From Methylobacterium sp. Leaf104 (GTDB lineage: Bacteria > Pseudomonadota > Alphaproteobacteria > Rhizobiales > Beijerinckiaceae), in assembly GCF_001422885.1 (NCBI RefSeq), contig NZ_LMMZ01000023.1, positions 506,662 to 570,661 on the forward strand: 64,000 bases of DNA, written 5' to 3'. The notes under the pieces were generated by a model, which did no database searches, had not been told where the DNA came from, and saw only the letters and a list, made by a program, of their open reading frames with translations. The translations under genes were made by a program, and so were the position numbers. Below are positions 29,578 through 39,837 of the stretch, piece by piece. The stretch's first letter is position 1. Each line of letters begins with the position of its first letter.

Positions 29578-30630
29578 TCACGCCAGGCTGCGCTCGATCG
29601 CTTCCTCGTCGCAGATCACGCTGGCCGCCCGGCGGTACTCGATGCCGAGGGGCCGGGTCAGGATCGGGGGCTTCGCCCGAGCGGTGAAGGCGTCGAGGAA
29701 GACCCGCATCACGTGGTCGACCGCGGCGGGCGTCACGGAGCGCAGGTCGTCGTCGTAGTAGCGCGCCGCGTTGGCGGTGCTGGTGACGATCTCGTAGGCG
29801 GGAAAGTAGACGGCCCGCGGCTCGGCGGCGACGATCTCCTCGGCCGCCGCCCGCAGGGCGGCCTTGCTGTAGGTGTTCGACACCAGCACGTGCCGGTCCG
29901 CATAGGTGGCGATCAGGGGCACCGGCGAGACGGTGAGGATGACCCGCGCGCCGGGATTGACCGCGAAAAGCCGCTCCAGGAATACCAGCATGTCGTCGCG
30001 CACGTCACACGTGCGCGCATTGACGAAGGCGTAGGTCTCGGGGTCGAAACTGCCGCCGACGACGCCGGGCGCCACCGGCAGCATGGCTCCGTCCGGCCGG
30101 TGCATCCAGCCCTCGGTCAGTCCCAGGGTGAAGACGAGGACGTCGAGGCTCTCGAACATCGCCCGCACCGCCGCGAGGTGCCGAAGGCGGTCGGCCTCGA
30201 GCGCGGCGCCGTCGGCAAAACCGGTTGGCTCGATGCCGGGGCGGAACGGGTCCACGAGACGTCCGTCCGGACGGGTCCAGTCCGGCAGGGCAGGGGTGTA
30301 GGTGCCGTAGGCCCGGTCGAACAGCTGCAGGAGCTGCCGGGCGGTGTAGATGTTGCCGTAGCGGGCGGAGTAGATGCCGTATTGCCGCTCGGCGGCGGCC
30401 TCGGGCGTGATGTCGGCGGGAGCCGCCTCGGCGAGGTAGTGCCCGAACCCCGCCCCGGTCAGCGCGCGGGCGACGTGCTGGGCGAAGCAGGAGCCGGCCG
30501 TCGCCACGCGGGCATCGGAGCCGATCGTGAAGTGCCCGCTCGGGCCGGGCGCCAGGGCGAAGGGCGGGACGCCCGCCACGACCTTGCGCCAGAATCGCTC
30601 GGCCGGTAGATCGGCGTAAGGGTTCCTCAC
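29578..30630 (-). CDS. GSCFA domain protein, putative surface-glycan enzyme
   Basis: A protein of the GSCFA family (SGNH-like fold by family knowledge), with the name-giving segment TAGSCFAQHVARAL near residue 46, then VFTLGLTEGWMHRPDG and LTVSPVPLIATY. The likely start is GTG 30630 (MRNPYADLPAERFWR, 350 aa); an upstream GTG at 30672 would extend it by 14 residues and overlap the divergent WcbI gene. GSCFA proteins occur in capsule and exopolysaccharide regions, but the reaction is not established. There is no signal peptide. Confidence 0.85.
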   Translation of the reverse strand: MRNPYADLPAERFWRKVVAGVPPFALAPGPSGHFTIGSDARVATAGSCFAQHVARALTGAGFGHYLAEAAPADITPEAAAERQYGIYSARYGNIYTARQLLQLFDRAYGTYTPALPDWTRPDGRLVDPFRPGIEPTGFADGAALEADRLRHLAAVRAMFESLDVLVFTLGLTEGWMHRPDGAMLPVAPGVVGGSFDPETYAFVNARTCDVRDDMLVFLERLFAVNPGARVILTVSPVPLIATYADRHVLVSNTYSKAALRAAAEEIVAAEPRAVYFPAYEIVTSTANAARYYDDDLRSVTPAAVDHVMRVFLDAFTARAKPPILTRPLGIEYRRAASVICDEEAIERSLA

Positions 30631-30663
30631 CAAGGCGGCATCTCCATCCGATCGCTCACGCCA

Positions 30664-31734
30664 TTGCCGCACGCGTCCCCCGAGACCACGACCCTGGCCA
30701 ACACCACGATCTCCGGCTCCCTCGCGGCGCGGGCGGCCTCGCTCGCTCGCCCGGTCTCTTCATGGCGATCCTGGGCGAGAGCATGGCGCCGGTCCAGCGA
30801 CGATGCCATCGATCCGTCGCGGACCGGACCGCGCATCGCCGTGCTGGGGAACTGCCAGGCGGAGGGCGTCGCCCAGTCCCTGTGCCTGTTGCTCCCGCAG
30901 GCCCGGGTCGAGCTGGTCCCGTTCGACGGCCTCGGGCGCCGATACGGCACCCTCGAGCGCCTGAAGGCGCACCTCGCTCCCTTCGATCACGTCTTCACGC
31001 AGTTCTTCTCCGAAGGCTTCATCCGTGGCGGCAACGCGCACGCCCTGGGCGAGGGAGACCCGCGCCTTCGCCTGTATCCGACCATCCTGTTCCCCGGCTA
31101 CCAGCCCGACATGGTCCTCGTGGGCGACGTCGGCGCGCTGTCGGCGGCGCGCCTCGTCGCCTCGCCGGTGGGTCCCTACCACTCGGCCATCGTCCTGTGC
31201 GCCTATCTCGAGGGGCGGGGGCCGCGGGAGACCGCGGAACTGTTCCGGGACACCACCTATGCGCAGCTGGGCTTCTACGAGGCCTGGAACGTGGCGGCGG
31301 CCGAACTTCTCGGCACCGCCGGCGACCTCGGGTTCCCGCTGGAGTCGGAGCTCGCCCGATGGTCGCGACGCGGCTGCTTCATGCACGTCCTCAACCATCC
31401 CAAGCTGTTCGTCCTGGCGGACATCGCCCGTCGCCTCGCAACGGAAGCGGGCCTGAATCCGAGCCCGGCATCGGTCGAGGATTACCTGCCGGACGATCTC
31501 GCCACCGGTGCGGTCTGGCCGCTCTACCCCGATCTCGCCGCACGCTACGGCCTGACGGGCACGATGCTGTTCAAGGACCGGGGCCGCCGGGGCGGTCCGA
31601 AACTCTACGACCTGCCGACCTTCATCGCCGCGAGTTTCGCGATTTACCGGCGTCACCCGCCGGAAGCGCTCGGCTGCCTCCGGGTCGAGGGCTGGCGCGC
31701 CAACCCGGCCGTGCGTGCGCTGTTCAGGGTCTGA
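30664..31734 (+). CDS. WcbI-family polysaccharide biosynthesis protein
   Basis: Resembles WcbI, a capsule biosynthesis protein family: IAVLGNCQAEGVAQSLCLLL at about residues 58-77, FTQFFSEGF, VGPYHSAIVLCAY, HVLNHPKLFVLADIAR near the C-terminal half. The protein is about 356 residues if the TTG at 30664 is used; no ATG or GTG lies before the conserved core, so the first 50 residues are doubtful. It is divergent from the GSCFA gene, 33 bases apart, suggesting a shared regulatory region and a common glycan-modification role. Cytosolic. Confidence 0.8.
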   Translation: MPHASPETTTLANTTISGSLAARAASLARPVSSWRSWARAWRRSSDDAIDPSRTGPRIAVLGNCQAEGVAQSLCLLLPQARVELVPFDGLGRRYGTLERLKAHLAPFDHVFTQFFSEGFIRGGNAHALGEGDPRLRLYPTILFPGYQPDMVLVGDVGALSAARLVASPVGPYHSAIVLCAYLEGRGPRETAELFRDTTYAQLGFYEAWNVAAAELLGTAGDLGFPLESELARWSRRGCFMHVLNHPKLFVLADIARRLATEAGLNPSPASVEDYLPDDLATGAVWPLYPDLAARYGLTGTMLFKDRGRRGGPKLYDLPTFIAASFAIYRRHPPEALGCLRVEGWRANPAVRALFRV

Positions 31735-31747
31735 CCGCGCCCGAACG

Positions 31748-32158
31748 TCAGATGGCCGCGCGCAGGACCGGCGGATCCGCCTCGGGATCGCGCATCATCG
31801 AGGTGGCCAGATCGACCACGTCCTGGATCCGGAAGGGTTTGGCCAGGAAGACGCTGTCCGGCACGGCGCGCCGGTCGTTGCAGCCGCTCGTCGATGCATA
31901 GATCACCGGACGATCCGGGTTGAGGGTGCGGAAAGCCTGCGCGACGGACCAGCCATCGATGAGCCCGGGGAGATTGATGTCGGTGAGGAGGAGGGCGAAG
32001 GCGCCGCCGGCCGCGGTCCCGGCCTGACGGATGGCCGCCACCGCGGCCTCGCCGCTGGAGACGGAGACAACTGCGATGCCGTTCCGCTGGCACAGGGCGG
32101 TCAACATTTCGAGAAGGAGGTAATTGTCCTCGACGACGAGGATCTGACGCCGAGGCAT
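31748..32158 (-). CDS. Single-domain response regulator
   Basis: A 136-residue receiver domain with no output domain: acidic pair Glu10/Asp11, phosphoacceptor Asp60 (LLTDINLPG), Thr/Ser90 region (IYASTSG) and Lys107 (FLAKPF). Such stand-alone regulators act by protein contact or in phosphorelays. It is divergent from an Hpt protein across 111 bases, which makes these two natural partners. No histidine kinase is adjacent. Confidence 0.9.
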   Translation of the reverse strand: MPRRQILVVEDNYLLLEMLTALCQRNGIAVVSVSSGEAAVAAIRQAGTAAGGAFALLLTDINLPGLIDGWSVAQAFRTLNPDRPVIYASTSGCNDRRAVPDSVFLAKPFRIQDVVDLATSMMRDPEADPPVLRAAI

Positions 32159-32269
32159 GGATCGCACCAACTCTTTGCACGATCGCCTTAGTCCTGTATC
32201 GGTTAACTGCCGATCAACAGACGCGACGGTCGGCGAAGTCTCACGCCCCGCTCTGTTCTGGACGATGCC

Positions 32270-32659
32270 ATGCCGGACCATTCGACCCGAGAAGCCGGGA
32301 GGTTCGTGGTCCAGGATGCGCCGGACCGGCCCGCACCGCCGGTTTATGATTCCCGCACCCTGGAGGAACTGGAAGGCATCTTCGGCCGCACGCGGCTGAT
32401 GGATCTCCTCGACCGCCTCAAGACCGAGATCGGCGAGCGTCTGCAGGCGCCGGTCGCGGAACGCGCTGCCCTCGGCCAGGATGCCCACACCCTGCTCTCG
32501 GTGAGCGGCTCCCTCGGCTTCCTCGATCTCTCCAGCCGCTGTTCGGAAGTGGAGCGAGCCTGCCTGCAGGGGGCAGACCTCACGGCGCCGCTGGCCGCCG
32601 CGCGGAAGTCCGCGGCCACCGCCGTCGCGGCGATACGGGCACTCCAGGACCGAACCTGA
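32270..32659 (+). CDS. Histidine phosphotransfer (Hpt) domain protein
   Basis: A 129-residue helical protein with an Hpt-like signature: LEELEGIFGRTRLMDLLDRL then DAHTLLSVSGSLGFLDLSSR, phosphoacceptor candidate His73. The usual H-x-L-K-G reads H-T-L-L-S, so the Lys and Gly after the His are replaced; transfer activity may be altered. The first 25 residues are poorly conserved and may be disordered. Its divergent neighbour is a lone receiver protein, suggesting a small phosphorelay. Confidence 0.75.
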   Translation: MPDHSTREAGRFVVQDAPDRPAPPVYDSRTLEELEGIFGRTRLMDLLDRLKTEIGERLQAPVAERAALGQDAHTLLSVSGSLGFLDLSSRCSEVERACLQGADLTAPLAAARKSAATAVAAIRALQDRT

Positions 32660-32810
32660 GACCGAAGGCCGGTCGCATGTTGCAGTGCGGCCACGCCTCG
32701 ACCGCAAGTGCAGCCGCGGGTCCGGACGTCGCGCCGATGCCGCAATCGAGTCCGATCCCGGAACGGTCGAAGTCGCGCCTGCGTGTCGCGAGGCTTTGGC
32801 CGATTTCGGA

Positions 32811-32838
32811 AAGGTTCGCTCAGGGTTGACGGAACCTT
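32811..32838. promoter_or_regulatory. Inverted repeat upstream of pal
   Basis: AAGGTTC (32811-32817) and GAACCTT (32832-32838) are perfect arms 14 bases apart. TTGACG lies between them (32826-32831), so a regulator binding the arms could control the pal promoter. No well-spaced -10 was found, so confidence is low. Confidence 0.3.
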
Positions 32839-32953
32839 CGCTTAACCGAGACCGCATAAGAACCGCCGATGTGGCCCCGAGGGGGTCCCGCGAGGCGACG
32901 TCGCCGGCCTGATCGTCATCGATCCGGCGGCCGTGCCCGAGGAGAACAGGATC

Positions 32954-33469
32954 ATGTCCATGATTGCGCGCTTCCGCGTGTTTCCGCTGGCGGCCGCCCT
33001 CTGCGCCGCCCTCAGCGTCGCCGCCTGCACCAACGACAAGGACCTCGCCGATGCCTCCGGGTTCGGTGCCGGCGGCATGAACGGTGGCGCCAACACCCCC
33101 GGCAGCGCCCAGGACTTCGTGGTGAACATCGGAGACAGGGTCTTCTTCGAGTCGGACTCCACCGACCTGACGCCCACCGCCACCGCCACGCTCGACAAGC
33201 AGGCGAACTGGCTGCAGCGCTACCCGCGCTACACCTTCCTGATCGAGGGCCATGCCGACGAGCGCGGCACCCGCGAGTACAATTTCTCCCTCGGCGAGCG
33301 CCGCGCCCAATCGGTGAAGGACTACCTCGCGTCCCGCGGCATCGCGGGCGGCCGCATCCGCACCGTCTCCTACGGCAAGGAGCGCCCGGTCGCCGTCTGC
33401 AACGACATCTCGTGCTGGTCGCAGAACCGCCGGGCCGTCACCGTCCTCGACCGCGGCGCCGGCTCCTGA
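32954..33469 (+). CDS. pal: Peptidoglycan-associated lipoprotein Pal
   Basis: Outer membrane lipoprotein of the Tol-Pal system that links the outer membrane to peptidoglycan during division. The 171-residue protein has a lipobox SVAAC (Cys25), a Gly-rich linker and an OmpA-like domain (about 55-171) with FFESDSTDLTPTA, IEGHADERGTREYN and LGERRAQSVKDYL, where Asp and Arg contact diaminopimelate. ATG 32954 follows an AGGAGA-like site. cpoB is next, but tolQRAB are not in the window. Confidence 0.97.
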   Translation: MSMIARFRVFPLAAALCAALSVAACTNDKDLADASGFGAGGMNGGANTPGSAQDFVVNIGDRVFFESDSTDLTPTATATLDKQANWLQRYPRYTFLIEGHADERGTREYNFSLGERRAQSVKDYLASRGIAGGRIRTVSYGKERPVAVCNDISCWSQNRRAVTVLDRGAGS

Positions 33470-33488
33470 GGTCTGGATGCGACAGGTC

Positions 33489-33510
33489 CCGGGGGCTCGA
33501 CCGCCCCCGG
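33489..33510 (+). terminator. GC hairpin between pal and cpoB
   Basis: CCGGGGGC (33489-33496) pairs with GCCCCCGG (33503-33510) around a TCGACC loop. There is no T-tract, so it may be a partial terminator or an mRNA-stabilising hairpin. Confidence 0.35.
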
Positions 33511-33638
33511 ATCCCTGCATGCGAGGTGGCGCGTCGCGACATGGCCGCATTTTTGCCGCGGGGGACAGCATTTGCTATCGGCGGGCCGCGATCCTCGCGA
33601 GCGCACTTCCGCCCCCTCGACCACCGGTGACGACCGCC

Positions 33639-34604
33639 ATGCTTGCCCGTCTTCTCCTCGCGACCCGTCTCGCCGCCGCAGCCGGACTCGTCTCGGGATC
33701 GATCCTGTGTGGATCGTCGGCCCCGGCGATGGCGCAGGACGCGTCCGACTTCGTCGTCCGGCTCAACCGCCTGGAGAACCAGTCGCGCCAGACCGCCGGA
33801 CAGATCGAGACGCTGCAGTACGAGAACCGCCAGCTCAAGGAACAGCTCCGCAAGTTCCAGGAGGACGTGGAGTTCCGTCTCCAGGAGGCAAAGGGCGGCC
33901 GTCCGGCGGTTCCGGCCAACTCCAATCCGGCCCCCGCCAAGGCGCAGAAGCGCAGCGACGCCTTCGATCCGAGCCACAATCCGGGCCAGCCCGGCGCGCC
34001 GATGCAACTCGGCACCACGACGCCGAGCCCCTCGGTCGTCGAGGCACCACGCGCCCGCAGCGTGCCTCCGACCGTCGTCGAATCGGACGACGACGAGCCC
34101 GGCCTGACACCGCCCGGCCTCGGCGGTCCGGTCGACCTGACGCCGCCCGCCCGCGTCCCGACGACCGGCGCCCTGCCGACTCCGCCCCGGGCCGGCAGCG
34201 TGGCCGCCACGGGCTCGGGGGATGCGCGCGCAGACTACGAGGCCGCTTACGCCTACATCCTTCAGCGGCAGTACGAGCAGGCCGAGATGGGTCTGCGCCA
34301 GTTCATCCAGTCGCATCCGCGCGATGCACTGGTGCCGTCCGCGACCTACTGGCTCGGTGAGAGCTATCTGCAGCGAAACCGCAACCGCGAGGCGGCCGAG
34401 CAGTTCCTGAAGGTCTCCACCGACTATGCGCGCTCGGCACAGGCGCCCGAAGCCATGCTGAAGCTCGGCGCTTCGCTCAATGCGCTCGGTGCCCGCGAAC
34501 AGGCCTGCGCGACGCTCGCCGAGCTCGAGCGCAAGTTCCCCTCGGCCAGCGCCAGCGTCCGTCAGGGCGTCACCCGCGAACAGAAGCGCGCACGCTGCGC
34601 CTGA
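33639..34604 (+). CDS. cpoB: Cell division coordinator CpoB (YbgF)
   Basis: Periplasmic protein that couples Tol-Pal function with peptidoglycan synthesis. The 321-residue protein has a signal peptide ending SSAPAMA before QDASD, an N-terminal trimerising coiled coil (about 38-85: RLNRLENQSRQTAGQIETL), a long Pro-rich linker, and C-terminal TPR repeats (about 200-320: YILQRQYEQAEMGLRQFIQS, LGESYLQRNRNREAAEQF). ATG 33639 chosen over the GTG at 33627. Its stop overlaps the probable tilS start. Confidence 0.95.
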   Translation: MLARLLLATRLAAAAGLVSGSILCGSSAPAMAQDASDFVVRLNRLENQSRQTAGQIETLQYENRQLKEQLRKFQEDVEFRLQEAKGGRPAVPANSNPAPAKAQKRSDAFDPSHNPGQPGAPMQLGTTTPSPSVVEAPRARSVPPTVVESDDDEPGLTPPGLGGPVDLTPPARVPTTGALPTPPRAGSVAATGSGDARADYEAAYAYILQRQYEQAEMGLRQFIQSHPRDALVPSATYWLGESYLQRNRNREAAEQFLKVSTDYARSAQAPEAMLKLGASLNALGAREQACATLAELERKFPSASASVRQGVTREQKRARCA

Positions 34605-35602
34605 CCGCGCGCGACTCCGCGGTCGAGGCCGCACTTCGCTCCCACCTGACCGGTGGACCGGTCCTCCTCGCCGTCTCCGGCGGCCCGGACTCCACGGCGC
34701 TGATGGCCGCGGCCGCCGCGATGGACCCCGCTCCAACCTTCCACGTCGCCACGGTCGACCACGGCCTGCGACCGGAGGCGGCCGCGGAGGCCTCGGCCGT
34801 CGCGCGCCTCGCCGAGACCTTCGGCTTCCCGCATCGAACCTTGTCCTGGATCGGGCCGAAGCCGGTGCGGGGGGTGCAGGCGGCTGCCCGCACCGCTCGC
34901 TACGGCCTCCTCGCGACGCATGCCGAATCCATCGGGGCCGCGTTCGTTCTCACCGGTCACACCCGCGACGATCAGGCGGAAACCGTGCTGATGCGGCTCC
35001 TGGCCGGCAGCGGACCGGCCGGCCTCGCCGGCATGCGCGCCGAGCGCAGGCTCACCCGATCGGTTCGTCTGGCAAGGCCCTTCCTCCACCTCTCTAAGGC
35101 GGACCTCGTCGCCTATTGCGAGGCGCGCGGGCTCGCGTTCGCACGCGATCCATCCAACGTCGACGACCGCTTCGCCCGCGCTCGCCTGCGCCAGCTTGTG
35201 CCGGCTCTCGAACGCGAGGGCCTGAGCACGGACCGGCTCTGCCGCCTGGCCGCGCGCTGCGCCCGCGACGAGGCCGCCCTGCGCGCCCTGGCAGAGGCGG
35301 CATTCGAAGCGGCGCTTCGGGACCAGCCGGCCCCGGGCCTGCGCCTGAGTGGCGCTCACCTGGGCACCCTTTCGGACGCCGTGCTTCTACGTGTCGCGAG
35401 CCTGGCGGCGGAGCGGATCGCCCCGGGCGGTCGGGAGCGGCTGGACCGGCTGGAGAGCCTCGTCCTCGACGGGCTCCGACCGGCCCTGCACGCGGGTGTG
35501 CCACTTCGCCGGACCCTGCGCGAGGTCCTGTTCGAGCTGACCCGAACCGGCGATCTCGTCCTGATCCCGGCGCCGCCGCGACGGGCGAGGGGATCTTCGT
35601 AA
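34601..35602 (+). CDS. tilS: tRNA(Ile)-lysidine synthase, non-standard start
   Basis: Adds lysine to C34 of the AUA-reading tRNA-Ile so that it is charged and decoded correctly; essential. The PP-loop ATPase motif AVSGGPDSTAL is at about residues 23-33, followed by VDHGLRPEAAAEA and LTGHTRDDQAETVLMR. In this frame no ATG, GTG or TTG occurs between the preceding in-frame DNA and the PP-loop; the first ATG (34703) lies just after it and would delete it. I therefore place the start at CTG 34601, overlapping the cpoB stop as CTGA (333 aa, normal length). The exact start is inferred. Confidence 0.9.
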   Translation: MTARDSAVEAALRSHLTGGPVLLAVSGGPDSTALMAAAAAMDPAPTFHVATVDHGLRPEAAAEASAVARLAETFGFPHRTLSWIGPKPVRGVQAAARTARYGLLATHAESIGAAFVLTGHTRDDQAETVLMRLLAGSGPAGLAGMRAERRLTRSVRLARPFLHLSKADLVAYCEARGLAFARDPSNVDDRFARARLRQLVPALEREGLSTDRLCRLAARCARDEAALRALAEAAFEAALRDQPAPGLRLSGAHLGTLSDAVLLRVASLAAERIAPGGRERLDRLESLVLDGLRPALHAGVPLRRTLREVLFELTRTGDLVLIPAPPRRARGSS

Positions 35603-35762
35603 CCCTCCCGATCGATGCGGCCTTGCCGCGGCGGCATGGCCATGGCACCGCCATCCCCTTCGACTTGGCAAGGGGTGACTCGCTGCCTACATTGGCGGGG
35701 AGCGTCAGGAGCGACCCGCCCCATTTCGCGCGGTGGGCCCCGATGCCTCCAGGGATTGATCG

Positions 35763-37679
<1,917 letters not shown>

Positions 37680-37714
37680 TCGCCTCGTCGCGATCGTCCC
37701 ACCATCACGAAGCG

Positions 37715-37742
37715 CGAGCCCGCCCCTGGCGGGCTCGTTCGT
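37715..37742 (+). terminator. Terminator between ftsH and glmM
   Basis: Perfect 10-bp stem CGAGCCCGCC (37715-37724) and GGCGGGCTCG (37728-37737) with a three-base loop, followed by TTCGT. The T-tract is weak, so partial read-through into glmM is possible. Confidence 0.65.
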
Positions 37743-37924
37743 ATCGAGGCACTCCGAACGATACGCCGGATTTGTTCCGCCCCGACGAGGTCCGCATACG
37801 GGATCTTCAGGACCGGCCACGAACCTCGTATCGAAGCATCGTCACCGACGGCGAGCTGAAGGATGGCGTCTTGAGGCGAACTCGGCTCCCCTACACCGAA
37901 GACAGAAGACGGGACGCGAAGCTC

Positions 37925-39268
37925 ATGTCGCGCAAGTATTTCGGCACGGACGGCATCCGGGGCCGGGCCAACGGCGTCATCACGCCGGAGCTCGCTCTCA
38001 AGGTCGGTCAGGCAGCGGGCCTGATCTTCCAGCGGGGCGACCATCGCCATCGCGTCGTGATCGGCAAGGATACGCGGCTGTCCGGCTACATGATCGAGAC
38101 GGCGCTGATCGCCGGCTTCACCTCGATGGGCATGGACGTGCTCCAGCTCGGACCGATGCCGACGCCCGCGGTGGCGATGCTGACCCGTTCGATGCGCGCC
38201 GACATCGGCGTGATGATCTCGGCCTCGCACAACCCGTTCGAGGACAACGGCATCAAGCTGTTCGGGCCGGACGGCTTCAAGCTCAACGACGAGGTCGAGC
38301 GCGAGATCGAGGCCCTGATCGACGGCGAGTTGCACAAGCGCCTCGCCGGCCCGCGCGACCTCGGGCGCGCCAAGCGCATCGAGAGCGTGCACGCCCGCTA
38401 CATCGAGTTCGCCAAGCGCTCGCTCCCGCGCAACATCACCCTCGACGGCCTGCGCATCGTGGTGGACTGCGCCAACGGGGCGGCCTACCGCGTGGCGCCC
38501 GAGACGCTGTGGGAGCTCGGCGCCGAGGTGATCGCCATCGGCGTGGAGCCCGACGGCTTCAACATCAACCACGATGTCGGGTCGACAGCGCCGGCAGCCC
38601 TGGCCGCCAAGGTCCGGGAGCTGCGCGCCGATATCGGCATCGCCCTGGACGGCGACGCCGACCGCGTCCTCATCATCGACGAGAAGGGACAATCCGTCGA
38701 CGGCGACCAGCTCATGGCCGTGGTCGCCCGGTCGTGGAAGGAAGACGATCGCCTGACGCAACCGGGTCTGGTCGCCACGATCATGTCCAATCTCGGTCTC
38801 GAGCGCTTTCTCGGCGGTATCGGCCTCAACCTCGCCCGCACGGCCGTGGGTGATCGCTACGTGCTCGAATACATGCGGGAGCACGGCTACAATCTCGGCG
38901 GCGAGCAGTCGGGACACATCATCATGTCCGACTATGCGACCACCGGCGATGGCCTCGTGGCCGCCCTGCAGCTCCTCAGCGTCGTCAAGCGCCAGGAGCG
39001 ACCGGTGAGCGAGGTCTGCCACTGCTTCGAGCCGTTGCCCCAGGTTCTCAAGAACGTGCGCTACCGCTCCGGCGAGCCCCTGAACGCCGACTCCGTCGTC
39101 ACCGCGATCGCACAGGCACGCGAGCGCCTGGGCAATTCCGGCCGCCTCGTGATCCGCCCGTCCGGCACCGAGACGGTGATCCGTGTGATGGCCGAGGGCG
39201 ACGATCGACGCCTCGTCAACGAAGTGGTGGACGACGTCGTGGATGCCGTGGCCAAGGCGGCCGCCTGA
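37925..39268 (+). CDS. glmM: Phosphoglucosamine mutase
   Basis: Interconverts glucosamine-6-phosphate and glucosamine-1-phosphate for UDP-GlcNAc, and so for peptidoglycan and lipid A. The 447-residue protein has the phosphoserine loop [12 protein letters not shown] (Ser101), metal loop [10 protein letters not shown], sugar loop [10 protein letters not shown] and phosphate loop [15 protein letters not shown] 37925 begins [13 protein letters not shown]. Earlier in-frame codons back to 37772 have no family similarity. Confidence 0.98.
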   Translation: MSRKYFGTDGIRGRANGVITPELALKVGQAAGLIFQRGDHRHRVVIGKDTRLSGYMIETALIAGFTSMGMDVLQLGPMPTPAVAMLTRSMRADIGVMISASHNPFEDNGIKLFGPDGFKLNDEVEREIEALIDGELHKRLAGPRDLGRAKRIESVHARYIEFAKRSLPRNITLDGLRIVVDCANGAAYRVAPETLWELGAEVIAIGVEPDGFNINHDVGSTAPAALAAKVRELRADIGIALDGDADRVLIIDEKGQSVDGDQLMAVVARSWKEDDRLTQPGLVATIMSNLGLERFLGGIGLNLARTAVGDRYVLEYMREHGYNLGGEQSGHIIMSDYATTGDGLVAALQLLSVVKRQERPVSEVCHCFEPLPQVLKNVRYRSGEPLNADSVVTAIAQARERLGNSGRLVIRPSGTETVIRVMAEGDDRRLVNEVVDDVVDAVAKAAA

Positions 39269-39274
39269 AGCGGA

Positions 39275-39607
39275 TCACAGGCGGTCGTAGGCCGCCGGCG
39301 CGACCTGCCGCCACGCCGCCAGGAGGGCGGCGAGCAACGTTTCCTCGTCGGCCTCCCACAGATCAAGGCTCGTCCAACCCCGGCGGCCCCAGGCACCGTC
39401 CACCGCCTCGAACAGATCGGGCTCGGCCTCGGTCCAGGCTTCCTGTTGCGCCCGTGACAGCCGCAGGACCACGCGCTCCTCGTCCACCCAGAGGGTAGCG
39501 AAGATCCGGCCCAGCACCCGAAAATCCGGATGGCCGCTATGCGCGCCCTCGACCACCTCCGGCAGGGCCGATGCGAGGCGGCGGACGTCCTCCGGTCTCA
39601 CGCTCAC
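39275..39607 (-). CDS. MmcQ/YjbR family protein
   Basis: A 110-residue protein of the MmcQ/YjbR DNA-binding-like family: VRRLASALPEVVEGAHSGHP, DFRVLGRIFATLWVDEERVV and GWTSLDLWEADEETLLAALL. The start is taken as GTG 39607 (MSVRPEDV), with GGAGA about 11 bases upstream; the longer ORF upstream lacks similarity. Members have a CyaY-like fold; their function is unclear. It is convergent with glmM by 6 bases. Confidence 0.8.
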   Translation of the reverse strand: MSVRPEDVRRLASALPEVVEGAHSGHPDFRVLGRIFATLWVDEERVVLRLSRAQQEAWTEAEPDLFEAVDGAWGRRGWTSLDLWEADEETLLAALLAAWRQVAPAAYDRL

Positions 39608-39745
39608 GAGTGCCGCATCTCCATGGTAACCGAGCAGCCGACAAGGATATCGCCGCCCAGAACCGCGCGGCAGGCCAGTGGAAGCGTATAGGGGAACAGA
39701 GCCCAAGGGACGCCGTCAACGCTTCGGCAAGGATAAGATTTAACG

Positions 39746-39761
39746 TTAAACCCGATTTAAC
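39746..39761 (+). promoter_or_regulatory. CtrA-like binding site upstream of the first Omp gene
   Basis: TTAA (39746-39749), seven bases, then TTAAC (39757-39761) matches the full CtrA consensus TTAA-N7-TTAAC. It overlaps the palindrome TTTAACGTTAAA (39739-39750), about 77 bases before the start codon. CtrA is the cell-cycle master regulator of alphaproteobacteria. Confidence 0.5.
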
Positions 39762-39837
39762 CCTTGCTGCCCATGATGTCCCTGTCATCCCGCCGGCGTC
39801 TCGAGCTTCCGGCACACGGTCGATTGAAGGACATCCG

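Noticed and set aside
30664..30672. Overlapping divergent starts of the GSCFA and WcbI genes
   Set aside because: The longer GSCFA start is a GTG before the conserved NPYADLP region; the downstream GTG 30630 removes the overlap, so I do not treat it as a real overlap.
38086..38379. Short minus-strand ORF within glmM
   Set aside because: Antisense shadow of an essential conserved gene.
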